From Kuafuiihalomonas sp039024635 (GTDB taxonomy: Bacteria; Myxococcota; Kuafuiibacteriia; Kuafuiibacteriales; Kuafuiibacteriaceae), in NCBI GenBank assembly GCA_039024635.1, contig JBCCQA010000022.1, positions 1 through 64,000 of the forward strand: DNA of 64,000 bases, written 5' to 3'. A program made the position numbers and the translations under genes. Under the pieces are notes generated by a model. The model saw nothing but the letters and a program-made list of their open reading frames with translations, did not search any database and was not told the origin of the DNA. This document shows positions 1-9,120 of this stretch, piece after piece; the stretch's first letter is position 1, and the number at the start of each line of letters is the position of its first letter.

Positions 1-592
1 AGAAGGCCGAGATGTTGGCCTGGCCGCAGATTTCGATGTTCGCATTGGGCAGGAACTCGACCGGGGCGTTGAACTGGCTCGTGTTGGACACCTCGATGAT
101 GCGCGTGGCCTCGGTGTTCACAACGACGTTGCCGAAGTCGAGTCGCTCGGGGGTAGCGGTTACCTGGGAGGTGACGCCGGTGCCGCGGAGCTCGATGGCG
201 ACCTCGTTGATGTTGCCCTGGGCCTCACGGGCACGGACGATCAGGACAGAGTTCACGGCACCCAGCTCGGTGGGGGTAAAGCTCACCGACACCGTGGTGG
301 CCGCGCCGGGCTGAATGGAGTCCAGGCCGGGGTCGTAGGAGAACACATCGGGGAGGAACGGCTGGCCGGGAACGACGCCGTCCAGCTCGAGAGTCGCGGT
401 TCCGATGTTCTCGAGAATGATCTGTCGCTGCGCTGAAGCCGTCCCCACCTGAATCTCGCCGAAATCGACGAGAACGGTGGACACGTTCAGCTCAGGAAAG
501 GCGGCGACGGTGCCACCGTCGTCGTCACAGCCCGTCAGCGCGCCAGACACGGCCAGCGCGGCAACGGGAACAATTGCTGCAAATTTACGCAT
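1..592 (-). CDS. ASH/HYDIN-type lipoprotein, 3' part cut off by window edge
   Basis: The protein starts at an ATG whose complement is 590-592 and reads leftward off the window, so only about 197 N-terminal residues are visible. It opens with a lipoprotein signal peptide ending in a lipobox (ALTGC, Cys22) followed by an acidic DDDGG linker, so it is probably an exported, lipid-anchored protein. The visible body has two beta-sandwich repeats with the spacing of ASH/HYDIN (choice-of-anchor D or DUF1573-like) domains: each opens with an LDFG or VDFGEIQVG-type strand and continues with a strand ending in I-x-N-x-G/S or similar. Role unknown; such domains usually mediate surface adhesion or scaffolding. 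It is divergent from the channel gene to its right. Confidence 0.75.
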   Translation of the reverse strand, partial: MRKFAAIVPVAALAVSGALTGCDDDGGTVAAFPELNVSTVLVDFGEIQVGTASAQRQIILENIGTATLELDGVVPGQPFLPDVFSYDPGLDSIQPGAATTVSVSFTPTELGAVNSVLIVRAREAQGNINEVAIELRGTGVTSQVTATPERLDFGNVVVNTEATRIIEVSNTSQFNAPVEFLPNANIEICGQANISAF

Positions 593-722
593 GGTTTTCA
601 CTTCCTGCTTCATCTTTCCCAGGTAACTCGGTGTCACCTATGTCACGGCGCTAGGGGCGCCCTGTGTGCCTAGGTGCACGTCGGTGTTGGAATCCGTCAC
701 TCAATCGATCAGAAAAACGGAC

Positions 723-1829
723 ATGGCTAGATCGAAAACTCTGAAAGGAGCCATTTTCGGCCTGATTCTGGGAATATGGGTTGGTCCTGCGGCCCCCCTG
801 GGGGCTGCCCCAGGGGGGCAGAAGGACGAAAAAACCCCGTATATTCGGGGTTTAGCGGCAGGCTCGGCCCCCTTCGTGGTCACGGAGGACGATAGGCCCA
901 CGGGGCTTTCGGTGGACCTGTGGTCCCAGGTCCTGGCCCGGGCCGGTCTCGAGGGTGAGCTGAAGACCGCGGCCAGCGTCCGCGAGGCCCTCGATGCCCT
1001 GGCACGGGGCGAAGCTGACGTCGTGGTGGGACCGATCAGCATCACATCGGCCCGTACCGGGACCGTGGCCTTCACCCAACCTTACTACCGCGCTGGGCTC
1101 GGCCTGGCCTCGGTGGCCGAAGGCAGTGCGTGGGATCGAGTGCGGCCCTTCCTGAGCGCGGCCTTTCTTCTGGGCCTGGGCTTCCTAATCCTCGTCTTGA
1201 TGCTGGTCGGCCACCTGATCTGGTGGGTGGAGCGACGTGAGAATCCGGAGATGTTTCCGTCCGGCTACGCGGCTGGGGTCGGGGCAGGAACCTGGCTCGC
1301 GCTGGTGACCATGACCACGGTCGGCTACGGCGACAAAGCGCCTGTGACGACCACCGGCCGGGTCGTGGTCGGCGTGTGGATGGTCATCAGCATGATCACC
1401 GCCTCCTCTCTCACCGCATCCATCGCGACGGCCCTAACCCTCTCTCAGATAGAGTCGGGGTCGATTCGTGACCTCTCCGACCTGAGCCCGGGTCGGCCGG
1501 TGGCGGTCGTCGGCGGAACCCGAGGGGCCGACGTGGCCCGGAATCGACGGCTGCGGACCCATCGCTTCGATCGTGCCGCCTTAGCGCTCCGGGCGTTGGA
1601 AGCCGGTCAGGTCCAGGCCGTCCTGGGTGACTTTCCCATACTAGAGTACGAGGCCCGGGTCGAAGGCCTGGACCTCGCGCTCGAGGCCTTGGAGGGCGGA
1701 GGCGAAAACTACGGTTTCGCCCTTTCGGCCGAAGCCCCGTGGCGAGACCGAGTGGATCGCGCGGTCCTTCAGGTCGTGGAGCAAGAGGACTACGAAGACC
1801 TCGTAGCTCGTTGGCTCAGCGGCTCTTGA
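723..1829 (+). CDS. GluR0-like ligand-gated potassium channel (prokaryotic ionotropic glutamate receptor)
   Basis: The ATG at 723 gives 368 residues with a signal peptide (about 1-29); an upstream in-frame GTG at 666 would precede the signal with non-hydrophobic sequence and is less likely. A periplasmic binding fold is split in two, S1 at about 38-130 and S2 at about 250-368. Between them lie TM1 (about 144-168), a pore loop with the potassium filter TTVGYGD (198-204) and TM2 (about 214-240). This is the GluR0 architecture. S1 has the ITSARTGTVAFTQPYY-type segment whose Arg (R111) matches the alpha-carboxylate-binding Arg of glutamate receptors and amino-acid binding proteins; S2 has GDFP with Asp303 placed like the amino-group ligand. 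The ligand is probably an amino acid, but this is inference. It is monocistronic. Confidence 0.9.
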   Translation: MARSKTLKGAIFGLILGIWVGPAAPLGAAPGGQKDEKTPYIRGLAAGSAPFVVTEDDRPTGLSVDLWSQVLARAGLEGELKTAASVREALDALARGEADVVVGPISITSARTGTVAFTQPYYRAGLGLASVAEGSAWDRVRPFLSAAFLLGLGFLILVLMLVGHLIWWVERRENPEMFPSGYAAGVGAGTWLALVTMTTVGYGDKAPVTTTGRVVVGVWMVISMITASSLTASIATALTLSQIESGSIRDLSDLSPGRPVAVVGGTRGADVARNRRLRTHRFDRAALALRALEAGQVQAVLGDFPILEYEARVEGLDLALEALEGGGENYGFALSAEAPWRDRVDRAVLQVVEQEDYEDLVARWLSGS

Positions 1830-2742
1830 GTAGGTCTGGCCAGTCGGCCAGGACCGTGAGCTCCCAGTCCTGCGAGAGCGCTTCGAACAGCTCCCGAAGT
1901 CTTCGCATCTTGTCTTTGACGCTGATGCGAAGGTCAGGCTGCCGAGCCGTGAGCTCGGCCGGGACGCCTTCGTCTTTGGCGTCGAGCAAGTCGATGGCGT
2001 GCATCTCGAAGACGAAGGGCAGACTGCGGCGAGTCAGCGCCCGCAGGGCGCTCCTCCGGAGGGGACCCGGCGTCCCGACCCAAGTCGTGCCGATGAGGGG
2101 CCATCGGCTCCGCGGTTCGACGCCGATGGGGAGCTCCCAGATGGTCCCGGCCTCGTCCGCGTTCCAGTAGGCGTGGGGCAGCGTGCGGTAGGGCGAAAGG
2201 GGCCCGGAGAAGGCGCGGGCCCGTCCCAGCAGTGAAGATGAGGGCGTGCCCCGCAGGCTGTAGGCGCCGATGGCCACCGCGCGAGCGCCAAAGTAGGCCG
2301 GCGCCGGAAGAAGAGACGAGTCGTAGACGTAGCCTCTCTCCACGAGGACCTCGAGGAGCTCGGGACTCTGGTTGTAGCCGGGCGCTCGGAAACCGACCGG
2401 TTTCTGGCCTCCGGCTAGGGGCAGCAAGGCGGCTTCGGCCGCCGCCAGGTCCTCATGCATGGCGTCCTTCGACAACCGGGTCAGCCGGTAGTCGTGGGCT
2501 TGTGAATGAGAGGCTATCTCGCAGCCGGTTCGGGACGCGGGCTCGAAGGCGGCGGCGTAGCGAGGCGCATCGGCGCCGATCAGGAAAAGGGTGGCGGGTC
2601 GCCCGTCCAGGAGCTCCCAAAAGCGGGGAAGGGCGGTCGCGTAGATAGGATCGGCTTCTTCTGGCGGCCCTGGCTCCAGCCCGTGGATGGAGTAGTAGTG
2701 CCTTATGGAATCGACGTCGATGCTGATAGCGGCGAGACTCAT
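1816..2742 (-). CDS. Polysaccharide deacetylase family protein (NodB fold)
   Basis: This 308-residue protein has the three NodB motifs. Motif 1 is SIDVD (residues 7-11) with the catalytic and metal Asp pair, motif 2 is HSxxH (His79, His83), and motif 3 is FRAPG (118-122). Enzymes of this family remove acetyl or formyl groups from glycans or lipid-linked sugars in a metal-dependent way. There is no signal peptide, so it probably acts on a cytoplasmic or inner-membrane precursor. Its start overlaps the stop of the upstream glycosyltransferase by four bases (ATGA), so the two are co-translated. Its 3' end overlaps the convergent channel gene by 14 bases. The combination resembles lipid-carrier sugar modification of the ArnC/ArnD kind, but the substrate is unknown. 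Confidence 0.85.
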   Translation of the reverse strand: MSLAAISIDVDSIRHYYSIHGLEPGPPEEADPIYATALPRFWELLDGRPATLFLIGADAPRYAAAFEPASRTGCEIASHSQAHDYRLTRLSKDAMHEDLAAAEAALLPLAGGQKPVGFRAPGYNQSPELLEVLVERGYVYDSSLLPAPAYFGARAVAIGAYSLRGTPSSSLLGRARAFSGPLSPYRTLPHAYWNADEAGTIWELPIGVEPRSRWPLIGTTWVGTPGPLRRSALRALTRRSLPFVFEMHAIDLLDAKDEGVPAELTARQPDLRISVKDKMRRLRELFEALSQDWELTVLADWPDLLKSR

Positions 2743-3467
2743 TCGGGATCCGGCCCGTTCTTGATGCGAATGACGTAGATCAGGGTCCCTAGGTTCCGAA
2801 GCACTCTGGGGACTCGCTTGCTCAGTCGGATGGAAGGCTGGCGCTTTTCGACCAGGTGGAGCGGGATTTCGACGATTCGAATCCCGGCTCGTTCGGCTCG
2901 GATCACGAGCTCGGATGCGAACATGTCTTTGTCCACCACGCAGCAGTGGACCACCGGCAGCAGGGCCTCGCGACGGAAGGCCTTCAGACCGTGGGTGTCG
3001 GTGCCTCGAAAGCCCAAGGACACCCGAAGCATGGTGTTGATGACTCGGGTCGCGGCCTTTCGACTCAGCGGGCGCCGGTCTCGTGCCCCCCGCATGGTCT
3101 TGCTACCCACTACGAGCTCGAAGCCGCCGTCTTCACCGTACAGCAGCTCCTGGGCTCGACGGTGAAAGTCGACGTCGAGAATGTCGATCTCGTCGCAGTG
3201 GACGATTTCGCCTTGGGCTCGCTCGATGCCCTCCCGGAGCGCTCGACCATAGTTGGGCTCGCTGGACGAGAAGCAGCTTACTTCTGGGAGCTCGTCGGCG
3301 AGTTCGGTCCCTAACGCGGCCGTCTCGTCGACTGAGCCATTCTCTGCGATCAAGATTTCGAAGCTCCGACCCCACTTCTTGACACGGGCGTGGAGCTCTC
3401 GAATCGAGCCTTCCAGAATCGGGGCCTCGTTGTGCACCGGTATGACGAAGCTGTGCTGGATGCTCAT
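2739..3467 (-). CDS. Family 2 glycosyltransferase (polyprenyl-phosphate sugar type)
   Basis: This 242-residue GT-A enzyme opens with the family 2 strand IPVHNE (residues 9-14), followed by the nucleotide-binding segment AENGSVDET (about 40-48) and an acidic HCDEIDILD motif (about 91-99) in the place of the metal-binding DxD. It lacks C-terminal transmembrane helices. Its length and form match soluble dolichol/polyprenyl-phosphate mannosyltransferase-like enzymes that load a sugar onto a lipid carrier. It sits 7 bases after the FAD oxidoreductase gene and overlaps the deacetylase gene, so the three form one operon. The sugar and acceptor cannot be read from the sequence. Confidence 0.85.
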   Translation of the reverse strand: MSIQHSFVIPVHNEAPILEGSIRELHARVKKWGRSFEILIAENGSVDETAALGTELADELPEVSCFSSSEPNYGRALREGIERAQGEIVHCDEIDILDVDFHRRAQELLYGEDGGFELVVGSKTMRGARDRRPLSRKAATRVINTMLRVSLGFRGTDTHGLKAFRREALLPVVHCCVVDKDMFASELVIRAERAGIRIVEIPLHLVEKRQPSIRLSKRVPRVLRNLGTLIYVIRIKNGPDPE

Positions 3468-3474
3468 CGGACCA

Positions 3475-4806
3475 TCAGATAACGTCGTCGGCCAAGACAG
3501 CCTCGGCTGCCGCCTTGCCCTCCAGCATCGCGTCCTCCATCGCGTTGTACTGCCAGCGTCCGTAGCGACCTACGCTGATCACCCGCTTGGACTGAACCCA
3601 ATCCAAGCAGGTCTTTCGGCTCTGTAGGTAGTGACCGTCGAAGAGGACATAGGCGGGCTGAAGGACATTCGGGACCATGAACAGGACCTCGTCCTCGTTA
3701 GACAGAAGGCCGATACGGTGAAGGCCGTCCAGGACGGGCTGCTCGAAGCGGCTGGGCTCGACCTCACCGTAGTGGCCGAGTTCCACATAGTAGCTTCGGT
3801 GGTCGGGGGGCGCGAGACTCCGCTCGACCGCGGTGTAGGAGCCGACCCGATAAAAAGGAAACTCTGCCTCGGGGACGTAGATCCAGTGGTAGTCCTGATG
3901 GGCGCCCGGGGCGCCTTTGATGCCAACGTCGAAGTAGAGAACGGAGTTGGCTCGAAGCCGATTTCGGGCGTCCCGAACGGTCTCGGGGACCAGAGCCGGC
4001 GCGGCTACGGACACCAGGTCGATGAGGCGGTCCAGAGGCAGTGTCGACACCAATCGCTGATAGCTGATGGTCTCGCCATCGTTCATCTTGACGGTCCGAG
4101 CGCTCGGATCGATGGCAACCACGCTTCGGCCGAGCTCGGCCGGGTGGCGCGAGGCGTCATGGAGGGCTTGAGGGAGAGCGCCGATGCCTCCCCGAACGGG
4201 ATAAAGGAAGCTGGCGTTGTAGCCCAGTGCCTCTTTGGATAGGCCCAGCGCGCCCTTCACCACGGCGTCCACATCGGGTCGAGGGATGTACTTGGCCGCG
4301 AAGTCGGTCGCCAGACTCTCCAGAGGCACGCCGTAGATCTTCTCGTTGTATGGATACATGAAGTGCTGGCATATCCCCTCGCCGAACTCCTTTCGAATCC
4401 ACTCCTTGTAGTTCGTGGGCTCGGGAAGCTGCTCTTCGTAGCGCGCCTGTACGAGGCCGGTAAGGCACTCGTAGACCACGTTTTCCGGCAGGCCGTGGGT
4501 GTTGGCCTGAAACGGGTAGAGAGTGAAGGTCTCTTTCGAGTAGACCCGGGCCTTTCGTTCCCGGGCCTGCAGGTTGTCCTTCATCAACCCGTGGACCAAG
4601 GATTTGGTGGTGCCGTTGCGCAGATGCAGCCAGTGGCCGGTCCCGTCGCAGAGAAAGCCGCCTGGACGCTCCCGGGTCCGGGCCAGGCCGCCCACGGCGT
4701 CCTCCCGCTCCACGATACGGTAGGGGCGCTCGCCCAGGTGGTAGCCACACGACAGTCCTGAGAGACCGGCCCCGAGGATGAGGGTGTCGGTTTGAGCGGC
4801 CGTCAT
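3475..4806 (-). CDS. FAD-dependent amine-oxidase-fold oxidoreductase (protoporphyrinogen oxidase/UDP-galactopyranose mutase-like)
   Basis: This 443-residue protein begins with a dinucleotide-binding motif (GAGLSGLSCG, about residues 12-21), followed by an acidic residue ending the second strand (REDAVGG). A second FAD contact (VGRYGRWQYNAMEDAM) lies near the C-terminus, as in the amine oxidase/protoporphyrinogen oxidase superfamily. Relatives located beside sugar genes act on nucleotide sugars or polyprenyl substrates, for example UDP-galactopyranose mutase. Being the first gene of an operon with a GT2 and a deacetylase argues for a role in surface glycan synthesis rather than heme synthesis. 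A ferrochelatase gene exists elsewhere in the window but is not linked to it. Confidence 0.75.
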   Translation of the reverse strand: MTAAQTDTLILGAGLSGLSCGYHLGERPYRIVEREDAVGGLARTRERPGGFLCDGTGHWLHLRNGTTKSLVHGLMKDNLQARERKARVYSKETFTLYPFQANTHGLPENVVYECLTGLVQARYEEQLPEPTNYKEWIRKEFGEGICQHFMYPYNEKIYGVPLESLATDFAAKYIPRPDVDAVVKGALGLSKEALGYNASFLYPVRGGIGALPQALHDASRHPAELGRSVVAIDPSARTVKMNDGETISYQRLVSTLPLDRLIDLVSVAAPALVPETVRDARNRLRANSVLYFDVGIKGAPGAHQDYHWIYVPEAEFPFYRVGSYTAVERSLAPPDHRSYYVELGHYGEVEPSRFEQPVLDGLHRIGLLSNEDEVLFMVPNVLQPAYVLFDGHYLQSRKTCLDWVQSKRVISVGRYGRWQYNAMEDAMLEGKAAAEAVLADDVI

Positions 4807-4934
4807 GGTGAGTCGGGGGAGGCTCTCAAAAATCCCCCGGAGCGGCCAGCCTTTCGTGATCGCCCGCGCGGACGGTACGCGGGGGAAGCGGGACGTTGTG
4901 GCCTGCGGACCGCCATGCTAACCGCCGCCCTCTC

Positions 4935-6986
4935 ATGGATCGGTGGTTCTCCCGGACGCTGGTGTTCATCCTCTTGGCCGCCGCTAGCCCCGTTCGCGCA
5001 CAGTCGTCCGGCACCTCCTCTGCCGCTATCGACCTGGAGGCGCTTCGGCGAGAGCTTCGGGAGCAGATAAAGCGGGAGCTGAAGGACGAGCTGAAAGAAG
5101 AGCTAAAAGAGGAGCTTTCTGAAGAGAGCGCCGACACCCTGGGTCCGGTTCAGACCGACTCCTGGGCGGAGCAGGATTGGAGTTGGGAGGAGCCGACGGA
5201 GCCCGAACTGAACTTCCTGGAGTTCGATGGGTACTTCCGCTTCCGCTGGGGCTTCTTCGAGAACTTGGACCTTGGGACGACCTTCGTGAACAACGAGGAC
5301 GGAGTTCCTGATGCGGTCGACATCTTCGGACCCTTCGCGGAGCCGGTCGTCTTTGCCACGGAAGGAGACGTACTCGGGCCGGGAACGGTGGCCGCCCCCT
5401 CCACCATATGCGTGACTGACTTTGGAGGTGACGGCACGGAGGGCTGCGCCGATGTACTGGGGGAGAACGCCCCCGCCTTCCAGAGCGCTGCTAACATGCG
5501 CCTCCGACTGGAGCCGACTCTCAATGTTTACGAGGACATCAAGATCAAGAGCCAGATCGATGTCTTCGACAACCTGATCCTCGGCTCGACTTCGGAGTCT
5601 CTCCCTTTCAATCCCATCTCTCCCCTCTCGGTTCTGGGCACCAATCAAGTGCCTCCGGTAGCCGGCATCAACACTGCGGTGAGCGATGCTATCCGCGTAA
5701 AGCGGTTGTGGGGCGAGGTGACGACTCCCCTGGGCCAGATCCGTTTCGGCCGCCAGCCCGACCATTTCGGGCTGGGCATCATGGCCAACGACGGAAACGA
5801 CGTCGACAACGACTTCGGCGACAACGTGGATCGGATCATGTTCGCGACCCGTTTCGGTGACATCCACATCATGCCGGCCTACGACTGGTTGGCGACGGGT
5901 CCTATCAGTCGGACCATCTACGAGCCCTTCGGTCAGCCTTTCGACCGTAGCAACCGGGACGACGTGGAGCGCTGGAACCTCCGGATCATCAAGCAGGAGA
6001 GCGACGAAGTCATCGACCAGAAACTGGCTAGCGACAAAGTGGTCTGGAACCTGGGCGGCTACGGCACCTTTCGCCGTCAGCAGTACGATGTCCCCGACTT
6101 CTTCCGTTCGGTCGATGGGGTCGCCAATCAAGCGGCCACCAACGCCGTCATTCAGCGAAACGCGCAGATCGGCACCGGCTCTTTTTGGGCCCGGATCATG
6201 TGGCGCAAGCTCCTCGTGGAAGCCGAGTACGGCTTCATCATCGGCAACATCACCAACCCCATCGAAACGAGGCTCGACGCCTCGGGCGAGGATCAAGGCT
6301 TCGATGCCGGATCCGACCTGGAGGACGTGAGCATCGACCAGCACGGCGGTGCTCTGAAGGCCCAGTACAAGTTCCTGAAGGATCGGCTCTCCCTGGAGTT
6401 CCTTTTTCTGTTCGCGACTGGAGACGGCAGCGCCGGCTGGGGGGTGCGGCCCTTCTTGGGCGCCAACACGCGCCAAGTTGGCGGGATATGGGACGGTGAC
6501 CAAAGTGCGGATGGCTCGGTCACGAACTTTCGATTCAACCCTGCCTACAACTTCGACCGAATTCTGTGGAGGCAGCTGGTCGGCACCTTCACCGACGGCC
6601 TCGTGTTCCGGCCCTCGGTCCAATACAACATCACCGAAGAGCTCGGCGCTCGGCTCGACATCATCTACTCCCGGGCCCTCTTCGCGGCTTCGACCCCTTC
6701 GGGCAGCTTGATCAACGGGGACGACGTCTTGAACGCGGACTCGGTTTCTGCACCCCTCGGCGGGCCGGATGCGAACCTCGGCGTCGAGTTGGACTTCAAA
6801 CTCTTCTTCGTCTCCGACAACGGCTTCAATACCTGGCTCCAGTACGCGAGCTTCATCGCCATGGATGGCCTGGACCGACTGGTGCCCGACGAAAGCGCCA
6901 CCGATACCCTGAACGGTCAGGGCGTTCGAAGGCTGGACGCTGGGGTCGCTCACAACCTTCAGCTCTTCTTGGGCATCACCTTCTGA
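4935..6986 (+). CDS. Large outer-membrane beta-barrel protein
   Basis: The ATG at 4935 gives 683 residues with a clear signal peptide ending at about VRAQ (residue 23); an in-frame TTG at 4896 adds 13 non-signal residues and was rejected. After the signal comes a highly charged segment of Glu/Lys repeats (about 33-62, KEELKEELSEE type) predicted to be helical or coiled coil. The rest is rich in alternating aromatic and acidic beta-strand patterns, and the chain ends LQLFLGITF with the terminal Phe typical of outer-membrane barrels. It resembles the roughly 600-700-residue barrels found in many paralogous copies in myxobacteria (TIGR04551-like, from memory). Probable porin or structural barrel; substrate unknown. 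Confidence 0.7.
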   Translation: MDRWFSRTLVFILLAAASPVRAQSSGTSSAAIDLEALRRELREQIKRELKDELKEELKEELSEESADTLGPVQTDSWAEQDWSWEEPTEPELNFLEFDGYFRFRWGFFENLDLGTTFVNNEDGVPDAVDIFGPFAEPVVFATEGDVLGPGTVAAPSTICVTDFGGDGTEGCADVLGENAPAFQSAANMRLRLEPTLNVYEDIKIKSQIDVFDNLILGSTSESLPFNPISPLSVLGTNQVPPVAGINTAVSDAIRVKRLWGEVTTPLGQIRFGRQPDHFGLGIMANDGNDVDNDFGDNVDRIMFATRFGDIHIMPAYDWLATGPISRTIYEPFGQPFDRSNRDDVERWNLRIIKQESDEVIDQKLASDKVVWNLGGYGTFRRQQYDVPDFFRSVDGVANQAATNAVIQRNAQIGTGSFWARIMWRKLLVEAEYGFIIGNITNPIETRLDASGEDQGFDAGSDLEDVSIDQHGGALKAQYKFLKDRLSLEFLFLFATGDGSAGWGVRPFLGANTRQVGGIWDGDQSADGSVTNFRFNPAYNFDRILWRQLVGTFTDGLVFRPSVQYNITEELGARLDIIYSRALFAASTPSGSLINGDDVLNADSVSAPLGGPDANLGVELDFKLFFVSDNGFNTWLQYASFIAMDGLDRLVPDESATDTLNGQGVRRLDAGVAHNLQLFLGITF

Positions 6987-7076
6987 GGCGGCCACCCGTC
7001 TCAGTCTAGGATCCGGTCTCCCGACCTGGCCCTTCCACTCATGCTCCGGTCTCGCCGTCCGACGAAAGGGGGGGCG

Positions 7077-9086
7077 ATGCGAAGGCTGTGGCTCACCTGC
7101 TTGGCCGGAGTGGGATGTTCGGTGCCGTCCTCCGACCCCGCTGTCCCCGAGCCCGTGGGCGCCTTGGTGGAGCCGGCGGCCTACCTTCCTGCCGCCGACT
7201 ACCGCGACGCGCCCTTCGACTGGAGCCGTTGTTCGGAGGTCTGGCCTTGGCCCTGGTCCGAGGCCCGAATGAGTAAGGCCCACGTCGACGGCTCCGTGAA
7301 GGGCCGTTTGGTCCAGGACGAGTTCGAGCTCGCAGCAGTGTCTGCGCTTCGGGCCCGACCGGCCAGCGCCGCCTGTGCCGATCGCGCTTTCGGGGCCGAA
7401 GGTCCCGCAGGCCGGATCCGGGCCGCGGCGGCGGCGCTGGGTCAACCCGTCGACTTTCGGTCCGAGGCCTCTGGGCCGGGGCTCGTAGCCTTGGAGGTGC
7501 TCTGCCAAGGGGCCTGCGTCGTCGAGGGTAGGGGCCTAGATGTGTTTGCCCAAGCCCTGGCCCCTGTTCTCTGGGCGCTCGTCGACGCGGCCGGTCTTCT
7601 GTCCATGTACGAGGAGCCGGTGCGCGGCGGCGACTGGTGGTCGGCCCACGGCGGCAACGGCCTTCTAGGTGATCCTAGCTCTGGCATGCACTACAACGCC
7701 GCCGCGCCCAGCGACCGGGCCTTCATGAGCCTGGACAAAGGGGCCATCTACGGGGTGGCTGTCCACCTGGCCTACGCCATCGAACGCGTTGATTGGTCCG
7801 CTCTAGAGGGGGTCGAGCAGCTTCGGGTGGAGACTCCCTTGGGACCGATGGGCGTGGCTGGCTTCGAGGACGATCGGCACGAGGAGGATTGGCTCCTTCT
7901 CATCGACCGAGGCGGCCGGGACCTTCATCTCCACAGCGCAGGCGGTACTGGGCCTGGACGCCCGTTGGCCGTGACCATCGATCTAGGTGGCGACGACCTC
8001 TACGCCTATCCGGAGTGGTCAGGAGACGAAGGACGCATGGCCGGGGATGGCGCCGACCGCTTCGACCTACTGCCCCAGATTCGCCAAGCCTCGGGCTCGG
8101 ACAAAGGGCGCCAGGGCGCGGCGTGGTTCGGCATCGGCTTCCTATTCGACCTGGGCGGCGACGATCGCTACCGCAGCTTGCGGGGGAGCCAAGGCTACGG
8201 TCAGCACGGCGTCGGAATGCTCTACGACGCCGAAGGCGACGATAGCTACCGGGCCGAGGTCGCCAGCCAAGGAACCGGCCAGTACGGGCTCGGCCTTCTC
8301 TTGGACGACGAAGGGGACGACCTCTTCGAGGCCCTCGGAAAGTCCCAGGGTCATGGCTTCGTCGGCGGGCTGGGAGGCCTCTTCGACCGAGGGGGCGATG
8401 ACCGCTACGTTTGCGAAAGCGACTCGCCCCTCGTCTATCCTTCCGCTCAACTGCCCGAAGAGGAGGGCGTCAGCCTCTGCCAGGGTGCGGGCTTCGGGTT
8501 CCGCTCCGACCTAGCCGCCTATGCCCTGAGCGGCGGCATGGGCATCCTGTGGGACGAGGCCGGAAACGATAGCTATCGGGCCGAGGTCTACGCGCAGGGT
8601 GTGGGCTACTGGCAGGGCGTGGGCCTGCTGCGGGACGAGGCCGGCGACGACGTCTACACCGCCGCCTACTACGGCATGGGATCGGGCGTTCACTACGGCC
8701 TCGGGATCCTTCACGACCGCAGCGGCCGAGACGCCTACGGCGGCGATCCGACCCTAGCTGCGGGGACGGGCCACGACTACGGCCTGGGCGTGGTCTACGA
8801 CGAGGCGGGGGACGATGCTTGGCAGCCGGGCAGCGCCAGCCTCGGGGTTGGATCCTGCGGCGGCCTGGGCGTCGCCGTCGATGCCCGAGGAAACGACGTC
8901 TACGCCCCGGGCAGCGGCTCTTTGGGCCGGGCTCGGGCCGGGCGCTGCCCCGAGGATCAGACCATGGGCTTCTTCCTAGATGGCGACGGACAAGACGCCT
9001 ATCCGGCGGGCGAAGCGAGGCAAGGAGCGCGTTGGGGCGGGGACCAGGAGCCTTTGGTCGGCTTGGGGGAAGACGTCAGTCCTTGA
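7077..9086 (+). CDS. Surface lipoprotein with GDDxY tandem repeats
   Basis: The start at ATG 7077 places a short lipoprotein signal (MRRLWLTCLAGVGC) at the very N-terminus; the in-frame upstream ATG at 7041 would add 12 residues before it. The chain is 669 residues. Its first half is a globular region without a recognised domain. From about base 7970 to 9010 it has about ten imperfect repeats of 25-35 residues built as L-x-D-x-x-G-D/N-D-x-Y followed by a Gly-rich S-Q-G-x-G-x-Y-G-L-G strand pair. The GDD and GND turns resemble calcium-binding turns of beta-roll or beta-helix proteins. It probably forms an elongated extracellular beta-solenoid. Function unknown. Confidence 0.7.
   Translation: MRRLWLTCLAGVGCSVPSSDPAVPEPVGALVEPAAYLPAADYRDAPFDWSRCSEVWPWPWSEARMSKAHVDGSVKGRLVQDEFELAAVSALRARPASAACADRAFGAEGPAGRIRAAAAALGQPVDFRSEASGPGLVALEVLCQGACVVEGRGLDVFAQALAPVLWALVDAAGLLSMYEEPVRGGDWWSAHGGNGLLGDPSSGMHYNAAAPSDRAFMSLDKGAIYGVAVHLAYAIERVDWSALEGVEQLRVETPLGPMGVAGFEDDRHEEDWLLLIDRGGRDLHLHSAGGTGPGRPLAVTIDLGGDDLYAYPEWSGDEGRMAGDGADRFDLLPQIRQASGSDKGRQGAAWFGIGFLFDLGGDDRYRSLRGSQGYGQHGVGMLYDAEGDDSYRAEVASQGTGQYGLGLLLDDEGDDLFEALGKSQGHGFVGGLGGLFDRGGDDRYVCESDSPLVYPSAQLPEEEGVSLCQGAGFGFRSDLAAYALSGGMGILWDEAGNDSYRAEVYAQGVGYWQGVGLLRDEAGDDVYTAAYYGMGSGVHYGLGILHDRSGRDAYGGDPTLAAGTGHDYGLGVVYDEAGDDAWQPGSASLGVGSCGGLGVAVDARGNDVYAPGSGSLGRARAGRCPEDQTMGFFLDGDGQDAYPAGEARQGARWGGDQEPLVGLGEDVSP
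7970..9010 (+). repeat. GDDxY protein-repeat block inside the lipoprotein gene
   Basis: About ten in-frame copies of an Asp-Asp-turn plus Gly-rich-strand unit are visible. Turn sequences include LGGDDLY, LGGDDRY, EGDDSY, EGDDLF, GGDDRY, AGNDSY, AGDDVY, SGRDAY, AGDDAW, RGNDVY and DGQDAY. The copies have diverged at the DNA level, which indicates an old expansion rather than recent slippage. Confidence 0.75.
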
Positions 9087-9120
9087 CGCCGAGGCGTCGG
9101 GGTGAGTCCCGTCGCTCCCC

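Noticed and set aside
666..722. Upstream GTG start for the channel gene
   Set aside because: It places charged sequence ahead of the signal peptide; the ATG at 723 gives a standard signal.
5103..7508. 801-residue open frame on the minus strand opposite the barrel and repeat-lipoprotein genes
   Set aside because: High-GC shadow: composition is His/Gly/Arg/Val without recognisable domains and it opposes two well-supported genes.
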